Source: Himantopus leucocephalus (lineage: Eukaryota > Chordata > Aves > Charadriiformes > Recurvirostridae). From it: DNA of 64,000 bases. Within the stretch, counting starts at the first letter, position 1, and each line of letters begins with the position of its first letter. Location of the stretch: assembly GCA_003993805.1 (NCBI GenBank), contig RSEF01000014.1:6509890-6573889 (forward strand). Reading direction: 5' to 3'. The translations under genes were made by a program, and so were the position numbers. Below, piece after piece: positions 11,911 through 25,004 of the stretch. Under the pieces are notes generated by a model. That model was given only the letters and a program-made list of their open reading frames with translations, was not told the DNA's origin and ran no database searches.

Positions 11911-14430
11911 GTCAGCACCAGCTTTTGATGTTACGTGTCATTTATTCATTTAGTGTTTTCTTTCACTGCAGATAGGTATGGATGCACTGAGTTGGCAGAA
12001 CTAATACCACAGTTAAAAAAGCTGGACAGAAGTCACAAAGCAGAGCGAGGCAAAGCTAGCTCGGCGGCGTCGGCTAACGGGCATCCCCTGCGGGACTCGG
12101 CTCCCAGGTGCTAGGAACCGCCAGCTCTTCCCATCCTGCCTTCCAGTTTTGGTTTAGCTGCTTGGTACAATTTGTATCCATCTCTGAATGCATTCAATGT
12201 GTGTGTATAAGTGAAGTGATTCATCCTTCCTCCTCCTGTGTAAGTAGTTTCAGGAGACGGTATATGTAGGAGAGAAAGCAAGGGACAGTGTTTTGTTGCC
12301 AAGAGGACCCTGCGACGTGTTCTTACTGGTTTAGTTGCTCTGACGTTTGATAGTTCTGCACTAACACAGCCCGTTACCATCCGGATAGCAGATCTGAATA
12401 AAATAGGTTGATTAAATCTAAACAATGTAGCTGTGTTCTGCCTAATCACACACTGCCAATTAATTTCAAACTGATAACCCAAGGACATTTTGGAAAGTGA
12501 CAGCATGTTTCTAAACCTAGGGGTGAATTTACTTCTTTTTAAAACAAAATGAAATAGATGTCACTTGTATCTCAAAAAAAAACAAATTTACGTACAATGG
12601 TACACTTCCTAATGTACCATTTTCTCATTTTATCTTTCATTTATTCCCTCTAATTTTCCTTATTAACTGTGATTCTGTTGTGACATCCTCGTGTCATATT
12701 ATGATGATGATAGAAATTTCAAGTAAGAAGCAGCACGAAACGCAAAGTTTTGGATGAGCTGGGAGACAAGAGCACCCCATGGAAATAAGCTTCTGTTTGT
12801 CACTACCAAAGCAGGGAGTCCTTGTCGTACGCGGGAGAGGCTTCTCCCCATCCCCGCAGCGGGGAACAGCGAGCCGGCCCTTTTCTGAGAGGGGGAGAAG
12901 TCAGTGCCTACGACCGAAAAGACATCATCCTCTTAAACTCCTCTTTTATCTGGGAGCCGCAGATAGGAAATCATAAGTACATTAATGCAAACAGCATTTG
13001 TACCGGCCAAGTAAGGTACGACTAACAATTTATTTTGAACAATGGCGACGCGACCTCTACTGCAGAAATACTAACAAAGAGCCTTGAGTAATAACTTCCC
13101 CTTAGATTTCTTTTTGCAGTACTTGCAGCATTCTCTGAGCGTGCATTTAGGTACTATGGATAAATAGGCAGCTACAAAAACCTATTCCATCTTCCAAAGA
13201 AGAGAGACGCTGGTTTATTCTCACTTCAGAAAATTAAATGCTTATCCATCTGTGGAATTATTTCTGAATGAATAAGTTTGTAGACTGTCTTTAGTTGGGT
13301 TATTGTTTGCTCTTTTGGAACATTCTTTGCTTTCACAGTTGTTTTGTTCTTGCTACAGAGGAAATAAAGCAATGTGTATTTTTCTCCCTGCTGAGGTCTG
13401 AGGCAACCTTATATTATAAAATAACCAAAGATTGATAATCACAAAGGCTGCAAAGGGAAAGCCTCACTTTATTTAGAAGAACATCTGTGCTATAAAAAGC
13501 AAGACAAATTCTTTCTTTTGATAGAAAAATATTTCTTTGGATTCTGAGCTCTGCTGTGTGCGTGATTTTGCTCTGCTTTTTTATTTTACAGTACTCTAAA
13601 TATATAAATGAAATTTCATTTGCTTCTGAATCTCTGTGACCTGAACAACTCTACTTTTATTAAGGATTGTATCCCTTCGTAGAAGAAAGCGGAAAAAGTA
13701 GCATGATACGGTCAGGGGGACGGAGAACTTTAGACCATATGGAGTGGACCTGAGGCCCCTGATAACCTATTTCTCAAAATATTATTTTGACAAGTCATTC
13801 CATATGTTTGGTTGAGTTAGCTGTTGGAAGAAGGCCGTGGGGTATCTTCTTGTTTTTCGGATCTGCTCTCTTTATGTAAAGACTTGGAAACAGCAGACCT
13901 TTGGGAGCAAGGTACCAATCTGGATCCCAAAACATGTTTCTTGTATATATAAATAGAATGCAGCAAGAGTTGACCTTGAGCTTAAAATGCTGCTCACTGA
14001 GGGCATCTTGGTTTGAATAGAAGTTCAGCAACAAAGAACAAAACTGCCTATTTAGTTCAACATTATAAATATCGGTAGAAGTGCTCTCCTTTAAGCCTTC
14101 ATAACTAGTTCTGTGCCTGTAACACCTAGAATCTGAGGACAGCTTTGTTAATTTGGTTGATTTTTTTTTTTCTTCTTTTGAAGTTCGCATGTTATTTATA
14201 TGTAGCAATTTTAATCCCTGTTCTTAGAGTAGATTTTCCGGAGAAAGCTTTAATCAACACCTTGCTTACCCAGTAACTGCAAAAATGTACTTGCATGGCT
14301 TTAACGGAGTGTCTCTTGCGTACACTTGTGAGATAACGATGGCTGATTTGGTGGCCCGTACGCATTTACTGGCACCAAATGTCTGTGACGCAGAAGCCCT
14401 TCCTTTGGTTGTGAAGGACAAGTCAACTGG

Positions 14431-14466
14431 GGAACACTCTCAGATCTGTGGAACACTTTCAGATTT
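14431..14466 (+). repeat. 19-bp tandem duplication
   Basis: GGAACACTCTCAGATCT at 14431 is repeated as GGAACACTTTCAGATTT at 14450, a period of 19 with two C/T differences. It is a small local duplication in intron with no evident function. Confidence 0.6.
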
Positions 14467-15675
14467 ATCTTGTGCTTATTCTCAGTGAGGACAGGTTTAA
14501 ATTCTTTTAGCTAATCTTTTGGGAAGTTCAAAGATTTTTAAACAAGCAGCCAGGTACAGTAGATATCCAGGCATAAGGAAATCTCTGAAATCCAACAATA
14601 TTTATTATTTTCGTGTGTTTGCCAGGTATCTAATAGCACTCTCCTGAATCTAAGTTGATGCTAGAAAACTGCGATTTCTTTTTGAACTTGGATCCTAACT
14701 GAAATTTAGTATTAATTTTATCTTTATCAGGACCGTTTGTCAGATGATCAGTATATATGTGCAAGTGTCTGCTTCAAGTGCGCTGCAGTACAGCATCAGG
14801 TTCATTTAAAAAGATGCTGCAAAGAAACAGATCTTAGAAAGTCACATATGATCAATTGTACGTATTTGTTTTATGCTCCACAGAGCATATTTAATCTTAA
14901 ATCTTCCCTGTGAAAATAGTGCTTCAATTATTGTTGTCATAAAATAAATTATAATTTCCCCCAAAGTCACTGGAGATGCTTTTCTTTATTAAGTCCGGTG
15001 AAGGATAGATGAGAATGTCTGTCTTTTTTACCACCCTTTCATTTCTAAGTAGAAGAGTGTTTAAACTTGTTACAAGTAGAAGCAGCAACTAGATTGTCAC
15101 TCGTGTCATTTTGTTTGTGCCAAAGTAAGGAGTTAAGAAATGGATTTATTAAAAAAAAATAATGAAGCCACGTATGAAGATACTTTTGAAAATAGACACG
15201 AGCATTTTATTTTTATTGTCTCCTATTTCTCTTTCTTTCCTGCCGCTTGACAATAAACCAGAATCTGCTGGTGAGAATTGCAGCGTCTGAAATAGCAGCA
15301 GTTCTCTGGTTTGTGTAACACAGCCACGTCCCCAGCTCAGCTTTCCTTCTTCATTTCTTCTCTCCGCTCTTGTCTCACCACTGAATTTTGCATTTCTGGA
15401 CATTATGATTAACTGACAGTTCTAGTTTATTTAACATCCAATTACTGATGTGTGGTTTATTAACTCAATTTACCTTTATTAAGGAAGCAAGCAGTAAATA
15501 TCCAGATACGTGAAGCGCCAAGGCTGTAAGATGTTAGAAGTTCCCTTTTGTCCTCAGGAGAAGGCGACACTTGCTGGCTGCCACAGAAATCCCCGAAAGC
15601 CCTGCCAGACCCCTCCAACCCGCCGCCTCCTCCTAAGCACACGCCTGCTTCTATTTAGAAGGATGCTTCTCCTAC

Positions 15676-15693
15676 GATGCGCTAAAGCGCATC
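15676..15693. repeat. Perfect 8-bp palindrome with 2-nt centre
   Basis: GATGCGCT and AGCGCATC flank AA. It is a GC-containing dyad in otherwise ordinary intron. The loop would be too small for a stable hairpin without opening base pairs, so a dimeric protein site or chance are the alternatives. Confidence 0.45.
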
Positions 15694-17329
15694 ATAAAAA
15701 TATACAGCCTCTTAAAAATCATTCCCACTGATGAGTTATTTTAAACATCTTTTTAAACATAGGCACGTTTTGGGTGACACCACTAAAACCCCAACGGTTG
15801 GGATTCTGGCTGCAGCGGGCTGCTCTACCTGCTGCCTCTCGCATCGCCGTGGAGATGACTCTGAGGCTAATGGATCCGCTGCCAGACCATGGATATTTTT
15901 TTTTCCCCCTCTTTTAACTGCCGTTGAATAAGATTACACACTCTATCCACTTATATAGCCGATATTAAAGCTATCTGGTGAATTGAAAAGCCACCTGAGT
16001 GTTCTTTAGCTAGAATAGCTCGAGGCTATATATTTTTTCATGTTAAAAGCTCTAATGATGTGCTGGATGATAAGTTTCTAGGCAGAAAGAAACCCCTCAC
16101 TGTGCATGGGGGAAGGTCGGGTCAGTGACAGAGACTGAACTTCTAAATTGCTCTTTTTGCACGAGGAGTTGTGAGAAGGGAATTGCAGAGTGTTGGAGCA
16201 GAAATTTGGTCTGCTTTTGAATTTAGCTGCTGAGTCATCACGGGGGCCTGTGTAACTAAGCAGTGGCTTAATTTCCTTAAAACTACATGGGACAACGCTA
16301 GAAATTTATTTCTGAAGTAGTCCTAAAATACAAAGTGGGTTTGTAGACCTCAGGTAGTAGAAAAGAGGAGGAACAAGTCTGTTTTGTGGAGGGCTCACTC
16401 CCAAATACCAATTGCTGTGTCACCTGCACTTAATGGCCTGTAGAAAAGGGGCAAAAACAGGAAAAAAAACAGATCTCCCATCACTGTCCCAGTCTACGGA
16501 GCAGACCTGGTGAGAGACAAGCTGGAGAGACTGTGGCACCGTGACCCACCCCGGCCGTGGTGCCTCTCCTTGGGTACTGCAGTGTTTGTTGTTTACAGAA
16601 ATACATTTTCTGTTTGTAAATCAGCAGTATTTAGGACCCTCTCTCTCATTATGCCCAGGAGCAGACCCTAAAGACTCTCTGCAAGGTTTTAGAAGCTTCT
16701 TAACCTGCATTTTAGACTCTATTTTATCTAATAACATATATAAACCTCCTCTTGCTGTAGTATCTACGCACAACAGGGTATAAGTCATCTTGTGGGTAGA
16801 GTTGATTTCTCCATTAATCTTTCGCTGGGGCTAAAACTAACGGCTCTTGCGGTCTGTGTGAAAGTCCTTACAAACGGGGAAAAAAGCTGTTACAAATGTG
16901 GCTGTTATTTGGTTAAACATTTGGAAACATTTATAGTGTGATGTTAGTTTTTTTCCTAGCCTTGCTCCTATTCTTTTGTTTGCATATATTTCAGTGAATC
17001 CTTTCAAACTTGTCAGACAAGAAAAGTTTGGCTTATTTAGCTAAGCAAGATTAAGACTGTGAAGGAGTATGCTTGTTTTCTATAAATACTTTAGAATGTA
17101 AACATCACAGAGGGAGAAAACAGCTCTTTAAGCGAAAGGACAGCTTTGGCAGAGGAACAAATGGGGTACATTGGCCATGAATACATTTAGGCTGGAAATT
17201 AAGAGTGTTTTTAACAGGTTGAACAACAAAGCTCTAGGACACTTTCCAACCAGGAAAGTGGAGATAAAAAAACTCAATATTTTTACCAAAGGCCCCGGTA
17301 CGTTCGGAAAAAGGATTGCATGACGGGAT

Positions 17330-17899
17330 GTGATTAGGGAGGTGATTCTTCCCCTCTACTCTGTTCTGGTGAGACCCCACCTGGAGTACTGCCTCCAGAT
17401 CCAGAGCCCCCAACATAGGAAAGACATGGAATTCTTGGAGCAGGGCCAGAGGAGGGCCACGAAGGTGCTCTGAGGGCTAGAGCACCTCTGCTGTGAAGAG
17501 AGGCTGAGAGAGTTGGGGGTGTTCAGCCTGGAGAAGAGAAGGCTCCGGGGAGACCTTAGAGCCCCTTCCAGTCCCTAAAGGGGGCCTACAGGAGAGCTGG
17601 GGAGGGACTTTTTACAAGGACATGGAGTGATAGGACGAGGGGGAATGGCTTCAAACTGAAAGAGGGGAGATTTAGATTAGATATCAGGAAGAAATGTTTC
17701 ACTGTGAGGGTGGTGAGCCCCTGGCGCAGGTTGCCCCGAGAAGCTGTGGCTGCCCCATCCCTGGAGGTGTTCAAGGCCAGGTTGGACGGGGCATGGAGCA
17801 ACCTGGGCTGGTGGGAGGTGTCCCTGCCCAGGGCAGGGGGTGGGACTGGGTGAGCTTCAAGGTCCCTTCCAACCTAAACCATTCTTTGATTCTGTGTCA
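17330..17899 (+). mobile_element. CR1 LINE, 570-bp 3' fragment with end of ORF2
   Basis: This is the longest recent CR1 copy. It begins within the end of the ORF2 reverse-transcriptase protein: the DNA for the conserved ACCTGGAGTACTG and CTGGAGAAGAGAAGGCTC phrases is present, at about 17380 and 17530. It runs to CCTTCCAACCTAAACC and a GATTCTGTG tail. Frameshifts and stops break ORF2, for example the TGA after the GGTGCTC phrase near 17470. It is 5'-truncated and cannot move by itself. Its final 200 bases nearly match the copy at 2.9 kb. Confidence 0.92.
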
Positions 17900-19394
17900 G
17901 CGAGAGGGGACTAGGCTGGCCCAGGAGGTGTTTCTAGTCCTCTGCTCCAAACACAGGTGACAGGAAGCTCCATACACGTGAAATATCTTTTGCCAATATT
18001 TTGCATAATTAATATGTTTTTCCCATTTTGTCCTTCAAGGCTCTGTTTCTGTGATATCATATATTTACTTAAATTAAGAGTGTGAGTATTTTCACTCCCT
18101 TCAAACCGATCAGCAAGCACCTGAAGTTAAGTGCATTTTGAACTGCTTGCAGAATTGCATGCTTGACCGGGTAAACCACACATTTTGTAGGTTAATTTCT
18201 TTTGGTAACTTTATTTTTTAAAGTCAAATGCATCAGCAGTACTGTTGGAACATACCCGGTGGGTCCCACGGGCCCAGGTGGGGTGGGTGGAAAAGGAAGG
18301 GGAGAGGTTTTCAGGCCCTACTTTACGACAGCGGCAATTTGGCCAAGGTTAATTTAGGCAAGGCTTCCTCAACAGTCATTGACGAAATCTTCCGTAAGTG
18401 CTTCTCTTTACCATATCCCCCCTCATACACTGGGTATTTCATTTGTGATCGGCTTGCTGCATATTGTTCTGTGTTTTATTATTTTATCCACCTTTTTTGT
18501 TTGTTTGCTTCCGTTGACTTTACTTGCAGTAGAAATGAATGGTGTGTTTGATGTGATGTGGGCAAAGCGCAGTCACATTGACAGGGTATATTGAGTCAAT
18601 AAGTGTAACTGACCTACATCATTCCCTTGTTTTGCTCGTATTGTGTTTTGTAAATCTTTTTCATGTCTGGTGTTTTATTCATACGTCGTGATGTCTGATG
18701 TCTGGATCAAGACGAGGACTGTATGTATAAGAAACCAGTTGCCGTGTTTGATTCGAACAACTAGGCCATTTGCGTTATAAACTTGATCCACAAAGCTAAG
18801 ATTTTATGTTGTTGCTTATTTACTCTTTTGAGCCTGGAGTCTAGTTTCTCCAAGGTTCAAGATCAGAAATTATGTTAATATGTACGTGTTTGAGGAGTCT
18901 TCAGATATCCTCGGGTACTGAAAAATCATGATTCTTCATACACCAGCTCTGTACCATTAGATTGCTAATTATTTTACAAATACATACTTTTGACTCAAAC
19001 TCCATCTGGAGTTTTAATGTTATTCATCAAACTAAACAAATGTGACCAAGAATCCTCACAGGAACATCTCTGTTATTTTTCTTTACATCTAGAAATCTGA
19101 GCAGAGACCCGTACGGTGCACAGTAGTGCGCAGCAACGTCACTTTTCCCTTCTCTTGAAAATGAATACAGTCCTTGCTGCAAGAAAAGTGAAAAAATGAA
19201 ATTGTAACTTTTATTATCTTAATGCTCTTTCACTGTATAACCTGTTAATCATCACTCGAATAAGTAGGGAACAAATAGACAAGCCATGTTTTAGGATAGA
19301 GTTTTATGATTGAGAAATACACTTTTTTTTTTTCATTATTTGCATAATGCTTCTCTCTTGTGCCCGCAGGTGGTTGTCGCCATTTGCTATCCTG

Positions 19395-19562
19395 TTGATC
19401 AGGCTCCAATTCCTGTTGTGTGTCTTGTACTGCAACGGGGAAGGGAAATTAATCTATTATTGATCAGGATCCAATTCCTGTTGTGTATCTTGTACTGGAA
19501 AGGGGCATTAATCCATTATGGATTGATAATCCAAACCATCTGCAGGTTGTACCTGGAAAAAA
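19395..19562 (+). repeat. About 64-bp tandem repeat, 2 good copies plus one degraded
   Basis: TTGATCAGG, CCAATTCCTGTTGTGT and CTTGTACTG recur in the same order at 19395 and again at 19460 (period 65). A third, poorer copy (TTGATAATCCAA, then GTTGTACCTGGAAAA) starts at 19523. The first two copies differ at a handful of sites. The unit does not resemble CR1 or MIR. It may be a private minisatellite or part of a repeat family I do not recognise. Confidence 0.7.
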
Positions 19563-21119
19563 TGAAATGTATTCCATTAGATAGTTTGTATTTGTAAGGT
19601 CTCCTTTATTTTTTTTTTCCCCTGAGCAATCTTGAGATGCCGTGTGATTGTCATTTCTCCTCTTTTCTCATATTCCGTGTTACATAGGCAGAGATTGCAC
19701 ATTCTTGATGCCATAATGTTGAACTATTTATATGTAAGATTTTTGCTATTTGTATTGGACTCGTCTCCTACTCTGCTTTTTTCTAATATAGTTATCCATA
19801 ATTTGGTAATATGAAGCTTTGCACGTATCCTACATAGTAATTTCGAAGGCATGTCTTCATACTGTGCAAGTCTGAAAGTCTGTAGGAAGTTTATGATGAA
19901 GTTTTTCCAATCTTTTTGTCCCAGGATAACTTATAAATCGTTTCGAAGTTCTGTTAAAGTATTCAATTTCGCCATTAGCCTGACAGTAATGTACTGCTGA
20001 TCTTTTCTGTGAAGTGTTTTTCTCCCATAGACAGATTTCATAATATTGAAGAAGTAAATCCATTTTTGGATACTGAGTCCTGTGGGATTCCTTCTTGATT
20101 GAAAACAGGACACTGAGAAGTAATTGCCGTAGTAACTAACACTAAGGGTAGGGGCGACTAACAGTCAACATCACCTTCCAGGCTCTACCCCATACCAAGT
20201 AAATGAGGGCGATGTGGGTGATTATTTAGGCAATCCTCCCTCCTCCTGCTCATGGTCACCTTGGTTGTGTTAAGTGTCTCTGAAGACACTTAAGGGTTGA
20301 GATGTATAAGCAAGCCTCAAAAAGAAGATGTCATTTTCCTCAAGTCTGAACTCAAGCTGTTACTTCTTTTGAAGAGATAAACACTTTCGCTCACCTTTTA
20401 TTAAGGCGGATTTGCTCTGTATCTCTCTGAGATGAATCTGAGCATCCATTGAAGTCATACTCTTAATATTCTGCACCACAAAAACAGCTATAGATAAAAT
20501 TTGCATGCCATAATGTAAAATCTGGGAAAGAACCTAATGTTTATACATTTATGAAGGGGATAGCACCTTTTGTATCTTCAGTCATATGGCCTGAGTGAGA
20601 TTTCATCTCTGTTGGGAAAATTAAGCACCCATGTGGCTTTGATAAAATCTGTGATCTTTACAAACTGTAAGTTATAATATTTAAAATTCCCTGTACCTTG
20701 CAGGGCAATATATGTAGAGAGATAAAAACAGTGTCTTTTCAGAGATGATCGGGCACTCGACATAATTATTCTATTTAAATAAGAGATTAAAAATTCTACA
20801 GCTCATCAGTATTAAAAAATTAGTGTTATAGAGCACTTGGGACAGGTTTCATTCTTGGTCAGATGGCAGGAGAGACGGTGGAAGAGCAGTGTGATCCAAG
20901 ACCAGCGCTGTGCAGTCATATACAGCCACTGGTGATAAAAACAAATAGACCGTGCAAGAGGTGTTCGCTCTTTCTTTTTCTCCCTTCCCTTGATATATCT
21001 CTGCTTTATGCAGAATTGCCAGATTCTTGAATGCCGCAGCCAGCAGAGTTTATGTTTAGAGGGACTGAAAAACCCCAGATCTTTTCCTTTCTGTGTTCTT
21101 TCTTTTTTCCTCTCTCTCT

Positions 21120-21161
21120 NAATTAATTTAGTGTCAAAATTGCTCCCCCCCCCCCCCCCCC
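21120..21161. other. One N followed by a C17 homopolymer
   Basis: Position 21120 is N at the end of a TCTCTCTCT run, and 21145-21161 is an uninterrupted run of 17 C. Both are typical places for sequencing or polishing errors, so lengths here should not be trusted. Confidence 0.85.
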
Positions 21162-22090
21162 TTTTTAAAAAAGTTTGATATGGGAAAATAATACTTGCGC
21201 CAATTTACCTTAATATTTTGGGTGGTAAATGGAAGCGGTTCACCAACTGCTTCATGAGCAGCTGAGGTCGGGAACCACTAAAACAGCTCCAAGATAAACT
21301 CCCTGCTCTACTGAGTCGGAGTCCTTGGTGTTATTATGCTAGTCAAGCTGCAAAGGTTGGTTGGGGCCGGTCCTGAAGGCACTTCAGTTCCTGGCCCCTA
21401 GTAGATACCAATAATAATGAAGACAGTGTCTAACGAGAAGGTTTAGAGGCACTGGGAAGATCGGAAATACAGTGAGCGCTGTGGCTGAAATAGGCAGAAC
21501 GGGAAGTAAAGCAGAGCGCGCTCTTTTTTGGAGAAAACTCTCTGTTTGGATTAGGACGCTTGCCTGTGGCAGTCCTTCTGTCCAGTCGCCTACTTAGGAC
21601 TAGAATCTGATTAAGAGCACATCCCTTAAGCGTTCTTCAGTGCCGTTCAGCCTTCTCTCTGCAGCTTCCTATGAGTTCCCCGCAGACTTCTCATGCCTAA
21701 TAGCGAGGCATCCCTTGGCTACAGTGCTGGGGACGGTGTTTTCCCCTGATGTTGCTTCGCTTTCTTAGCTGAGAGGAGGGGTTCAGAAAGCAGATAGAAA
21801 GGAAGGAAGATCTTTTCTTTCAGAAAAGGTAGAATACGGGTAGGAACAGTGGTTCCCTGTTCGCATCTCACTGTAACTGTTCTTTTAATCATTTGTATCG
21901 CTCTCTCTTGTCAGTGTCTTTAGTAAATATTTCCTACTAATGGATGTGAATCGGAGAAGCTGAAGCTCAGTCATTGGAACAAAGGATACATGGGAAATTG
22001 AGCAGTTCTTAAATAGTGTGAAACATCTATAGGGGACGGTGGGATGGGAGGGAGGGGAAATGGGCAGTGACGAATGCGGAGAAGCTGCCA

Positions 22091-22129
22091 GGGGGAGGGA
22101 GGGAGGGAGGGAGGCAGGGGAAGAAGGGG
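22091..22129 (+). repeat. (GGGA)n G-rich tract, possible G-quadruplex
   Basis: Six or more runs of three or more G separated by single A (or AGGCA) lie within 30 bases, followed by GGGG at 22126. A four-run intramolecular quadruplex on the transcribed-sense strand would therefore have several registers. A shorter related run (GGGATGGGAGGGAGGGG) lies about 50 bases upstream. Confidence 0.6.
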
Positions 22130-25004
22130 TGATGAAAAGCCAGAAGGAAGCAGCAGAGACCTAGAAAACTGGGACAGGAAAAAGTCTGATGAAGTAAAAA
22201 AGGATCAGTGAAGAGGAGGAAAAAAATTGAATTGTTTTCTACAAAGGATTTTCAAAGAAAATGTCTGTTTACTAACAATGACATTCTCCATTGCATTTTA
22301 GCGTAGCACCAGTCAAGTAAAATCATGTCAGCGTACTGCATTAGGAGGTAGGAGAGGGATGGAGTGGCTTTATTGACAGGTAGGATGAGAAACTTAGAAA
22401 GTCTGGGTAGTTTTTCATTATCTGATTGTTTGAATAGCTCTTTACCTTCCACAGCCAGGCTGAAGTCTGATTTGCTGCATCACATCATCAAAACAAAATC
22501 AGTGTTACTCCTTATCTAGATTAGGAGCCTGGCTACTCTGGTATTCCAACCTGGGGATTTCTAGCAAAAGGATGAAGTTCTGAAAGGACGGGGTGGACAC
22601 ACAGGTCCCACGGTACAGCCCTATTGAGATTTTTACGCTAAAGTAAAACTGAATTCCTCCTTTGATATTTTGAGCAGCAGCAAAGCAAAGCTGCAAACTG
22701 CACCCTGCAAAAGGAACCAAGGGAATGTCTTTGTTGGGTTTTATTTGGCAGGATCGGGGACGGAGTGAATTATGGCAAGTGGTTTCTTTGTGCTGCAAAG
22801 GGAAACTTAAACTGGCTTTGAATATGAAATAGGAATATGCATGCTGTCTGGGTACTGTTTAGATAATACTTTGAAATGTTGTTGTTTTCTATGTATGCTT
22901 TGTTATATCTGCAGCTGACCTGTGTTAGGGATTTTACTTTGAATCCAAGCCCTGACCGTTTTGCTGAGCCCTCTGTATCACACTTGTATTAGTTCACCCT
23001 CTCAAAATCTTTATCAGCAGCCTGCTTTTAATAGATTTGTGTCAGGGGTGGTATGAAAAGAAAATAAGCACTTACTGTTTTTAACACTCTTGTTGCGGTT
23101 AGCAGCGAAATCAAAAAAATCGTACATTTTCCTGGTTGCAGGCGGAGCAACGTGCACTTTTCTTTGCCCTGCTTATCTGCTCACTGCACAAAGAGCCGTT
23201 CGCCTACGGTGAACTCCTGGAGGTTGCGACAAAGCTGCCTTCTGTTCTTCGCCTGGTTTTAGTGGGGTTGAGCCATTCTTCAGGGGAGCTGATAAGTCGA
23301 ACAAGTGGTTTTCCTCTTTTCCAGATGGAGATAAGAAATGATTATTGCCAAATTAGTAACTTGTGTGTTGATCTTTTAGCATTTACTGTTGTAAACCTTC
23401 ATCTTGCGCAGAAGTAGTGGTGAACGGTAATGCTGAGGTTATTCCTTCTCATCAGCAACCAGCTACTAATCTCATGGCTTGTTCTCTGTTTTTTTCAATT
23501 ACTATCTGGAAAATTCCTGCCGTGAATACCTATAAGACCACCATGGAAATCTTCTTAGAAAGTAGATGTCCTACCTGATAGCATCGCATTTCCAGGAATG
23601 TTGCTGAGCAGAAGTAAAATCTACTAAAAACCTGGTTTTTGTGATCCCATGTGACTTGCATATATATGCTGTGTCAGGACAACAGAACATATTTATGGGA
23701 AGAAATAAATACGTGCTTACCACTTCCTTAAGTACTGTTCTTGGACGCATGAATTTATTCAGATGTGCAGGTGGTATTCTTAAATATTAAAATTATACTG
23801 CACGCTTTTGTCTCCCATAGTATGCTATTTGGTATTTACAAAATTTGCTAATTACAAAAATGTCAAAAGGTTAAAAATATTGCCATTCAGTATTCAGAAA
23901 TCTGCTAAACTTTTGAGCTTTCTGAGCCCCGTTACCAAAACTTTTGCCTATGCAGTAAGTGAAGTCGAATGTCAAATGGCTTTTGGCATGCCGGGTGCGA
24001 GATAAGTGAAGAACCTTCTATCCATTTTCTGTTCTTTAGGGAATTATCTTAGAAGAGAACGTCGGGGTTCATACCTTGTATTTTCCAGTTTCCCATTCTG
24101 CTTAATGGGCATGGGCTAGTCTCCTTTGCAGAAAACATTTGATGAACTGGCTTGCTTTTGCATCCGTTCAGTTTTATTTTCATTACTCTTGCCTATAATC
24201 TGTTTATTGGATTCTGTATCTTTAGAAAATTTTATTACTCTGTTATTCAAGCTAAAAAATAGCTAATTTTTCTTTCCCAAATGAGTTGCTTGAAGCGAAG
24301 TACCTATGAATACATGGGTATTTTAATTCACTCACTAAATGTATACAGAGAAAATTTACAAGCAGCTTTTTTACCATTTTTTAAGTGTCTGCTGACTGTT
24401 GCATAAGCTAAATTATTTACAGTATGATGCCTCACAAAAGAGTAGCAGATTTGGGTTATTTACTTGCCTGATAAGAAAAAGGGATTGAAGTTGCTGTGAT
24501 ATGCTGCTTTGTTAATTTTATATTTGCTCCCCAGTGTGTAAAATCTTTTTAAAGAACTAACATGAGTATTGGCAGACTCTTTTGAAATGGTGTGGAAGTG
24601 GTAAGATTAAACAAAACATGAAAAGGTCTTAAAAATATAAGTCAGCAAGTGTTTGATAAAAATAAAAGTGCTCAACAATAGAAAACCTTTAGGAAGCTTA
24701 ATTTATTTGCTTTCCATTTGAGAATGGCCCCTGCACTCTGTCTGGGAGTAGTTCTTGCGAGTTATGTGCTGTGGATGATACCAGGCTGGGTATATTGAAA
24801 CAGTGTGTTTGTACAGTATAATGAAAGCCATCGAAGATGGTCATGCTGAAGATCTCCCCTTAATAAGGAGATTAAAACCCGCGGTGAGGTTGAAGAGTGA
24901 AATCCGCAGCTGTGTCGCTTGGTGGGATCCCTTGCCTTGAACGTGTCCGTCCTCGCCGTTGGCAGAGGTACAGAGTTTCACGAGGTTTCCTTCTGCCCAC
25001 GCAG

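Larger units (their letters stand above)
55..25004 (+). other. SDK1: SDK1 intron, 3' portion of about 25 kb upstream of the Ig3 exons
   Basis: No exon of SDK1 or any other recognisable gene was found in this stretch, so it is read as the end of a very long intron. This agrees with the known large size of SDK1 in vertebrates. The phase is 1, because the exon at 25005 starts with the last two bases of a Gly codon. The intron holds four CR1 pieces (near 2.9, 4.9, 11.7 and 17.3 kb), two MIR-like fragments (near 9.0 and 10.1 kb), a 64-bp tandem repeat at 19.4 kb, a G-rich run at 22.1 kb, and AT-rich non-coding sequence. Open frames of 60 to 190 codons occur but show no protein family signature. 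An unrecognised small exon cannot be fully excluded by eye. Confidence 0.75.

Noticed and set aside
11676..11975. Several overlapping 60 to 88-codon frames on both strands
   Set aside because: All cross the inverted CR1 fragment. The same peptides recur at the other CR1 copies (about 3.0, 5.0 and 17.7 kb), which shows they are repeat shadows.
18741..18775. tRNA-like word GATTCGAAC (minus-strand GTTCGAATC)
   Set aside because: The arms around the T-loop word do not pair, and no acceptor or anticodon stems could be placed.
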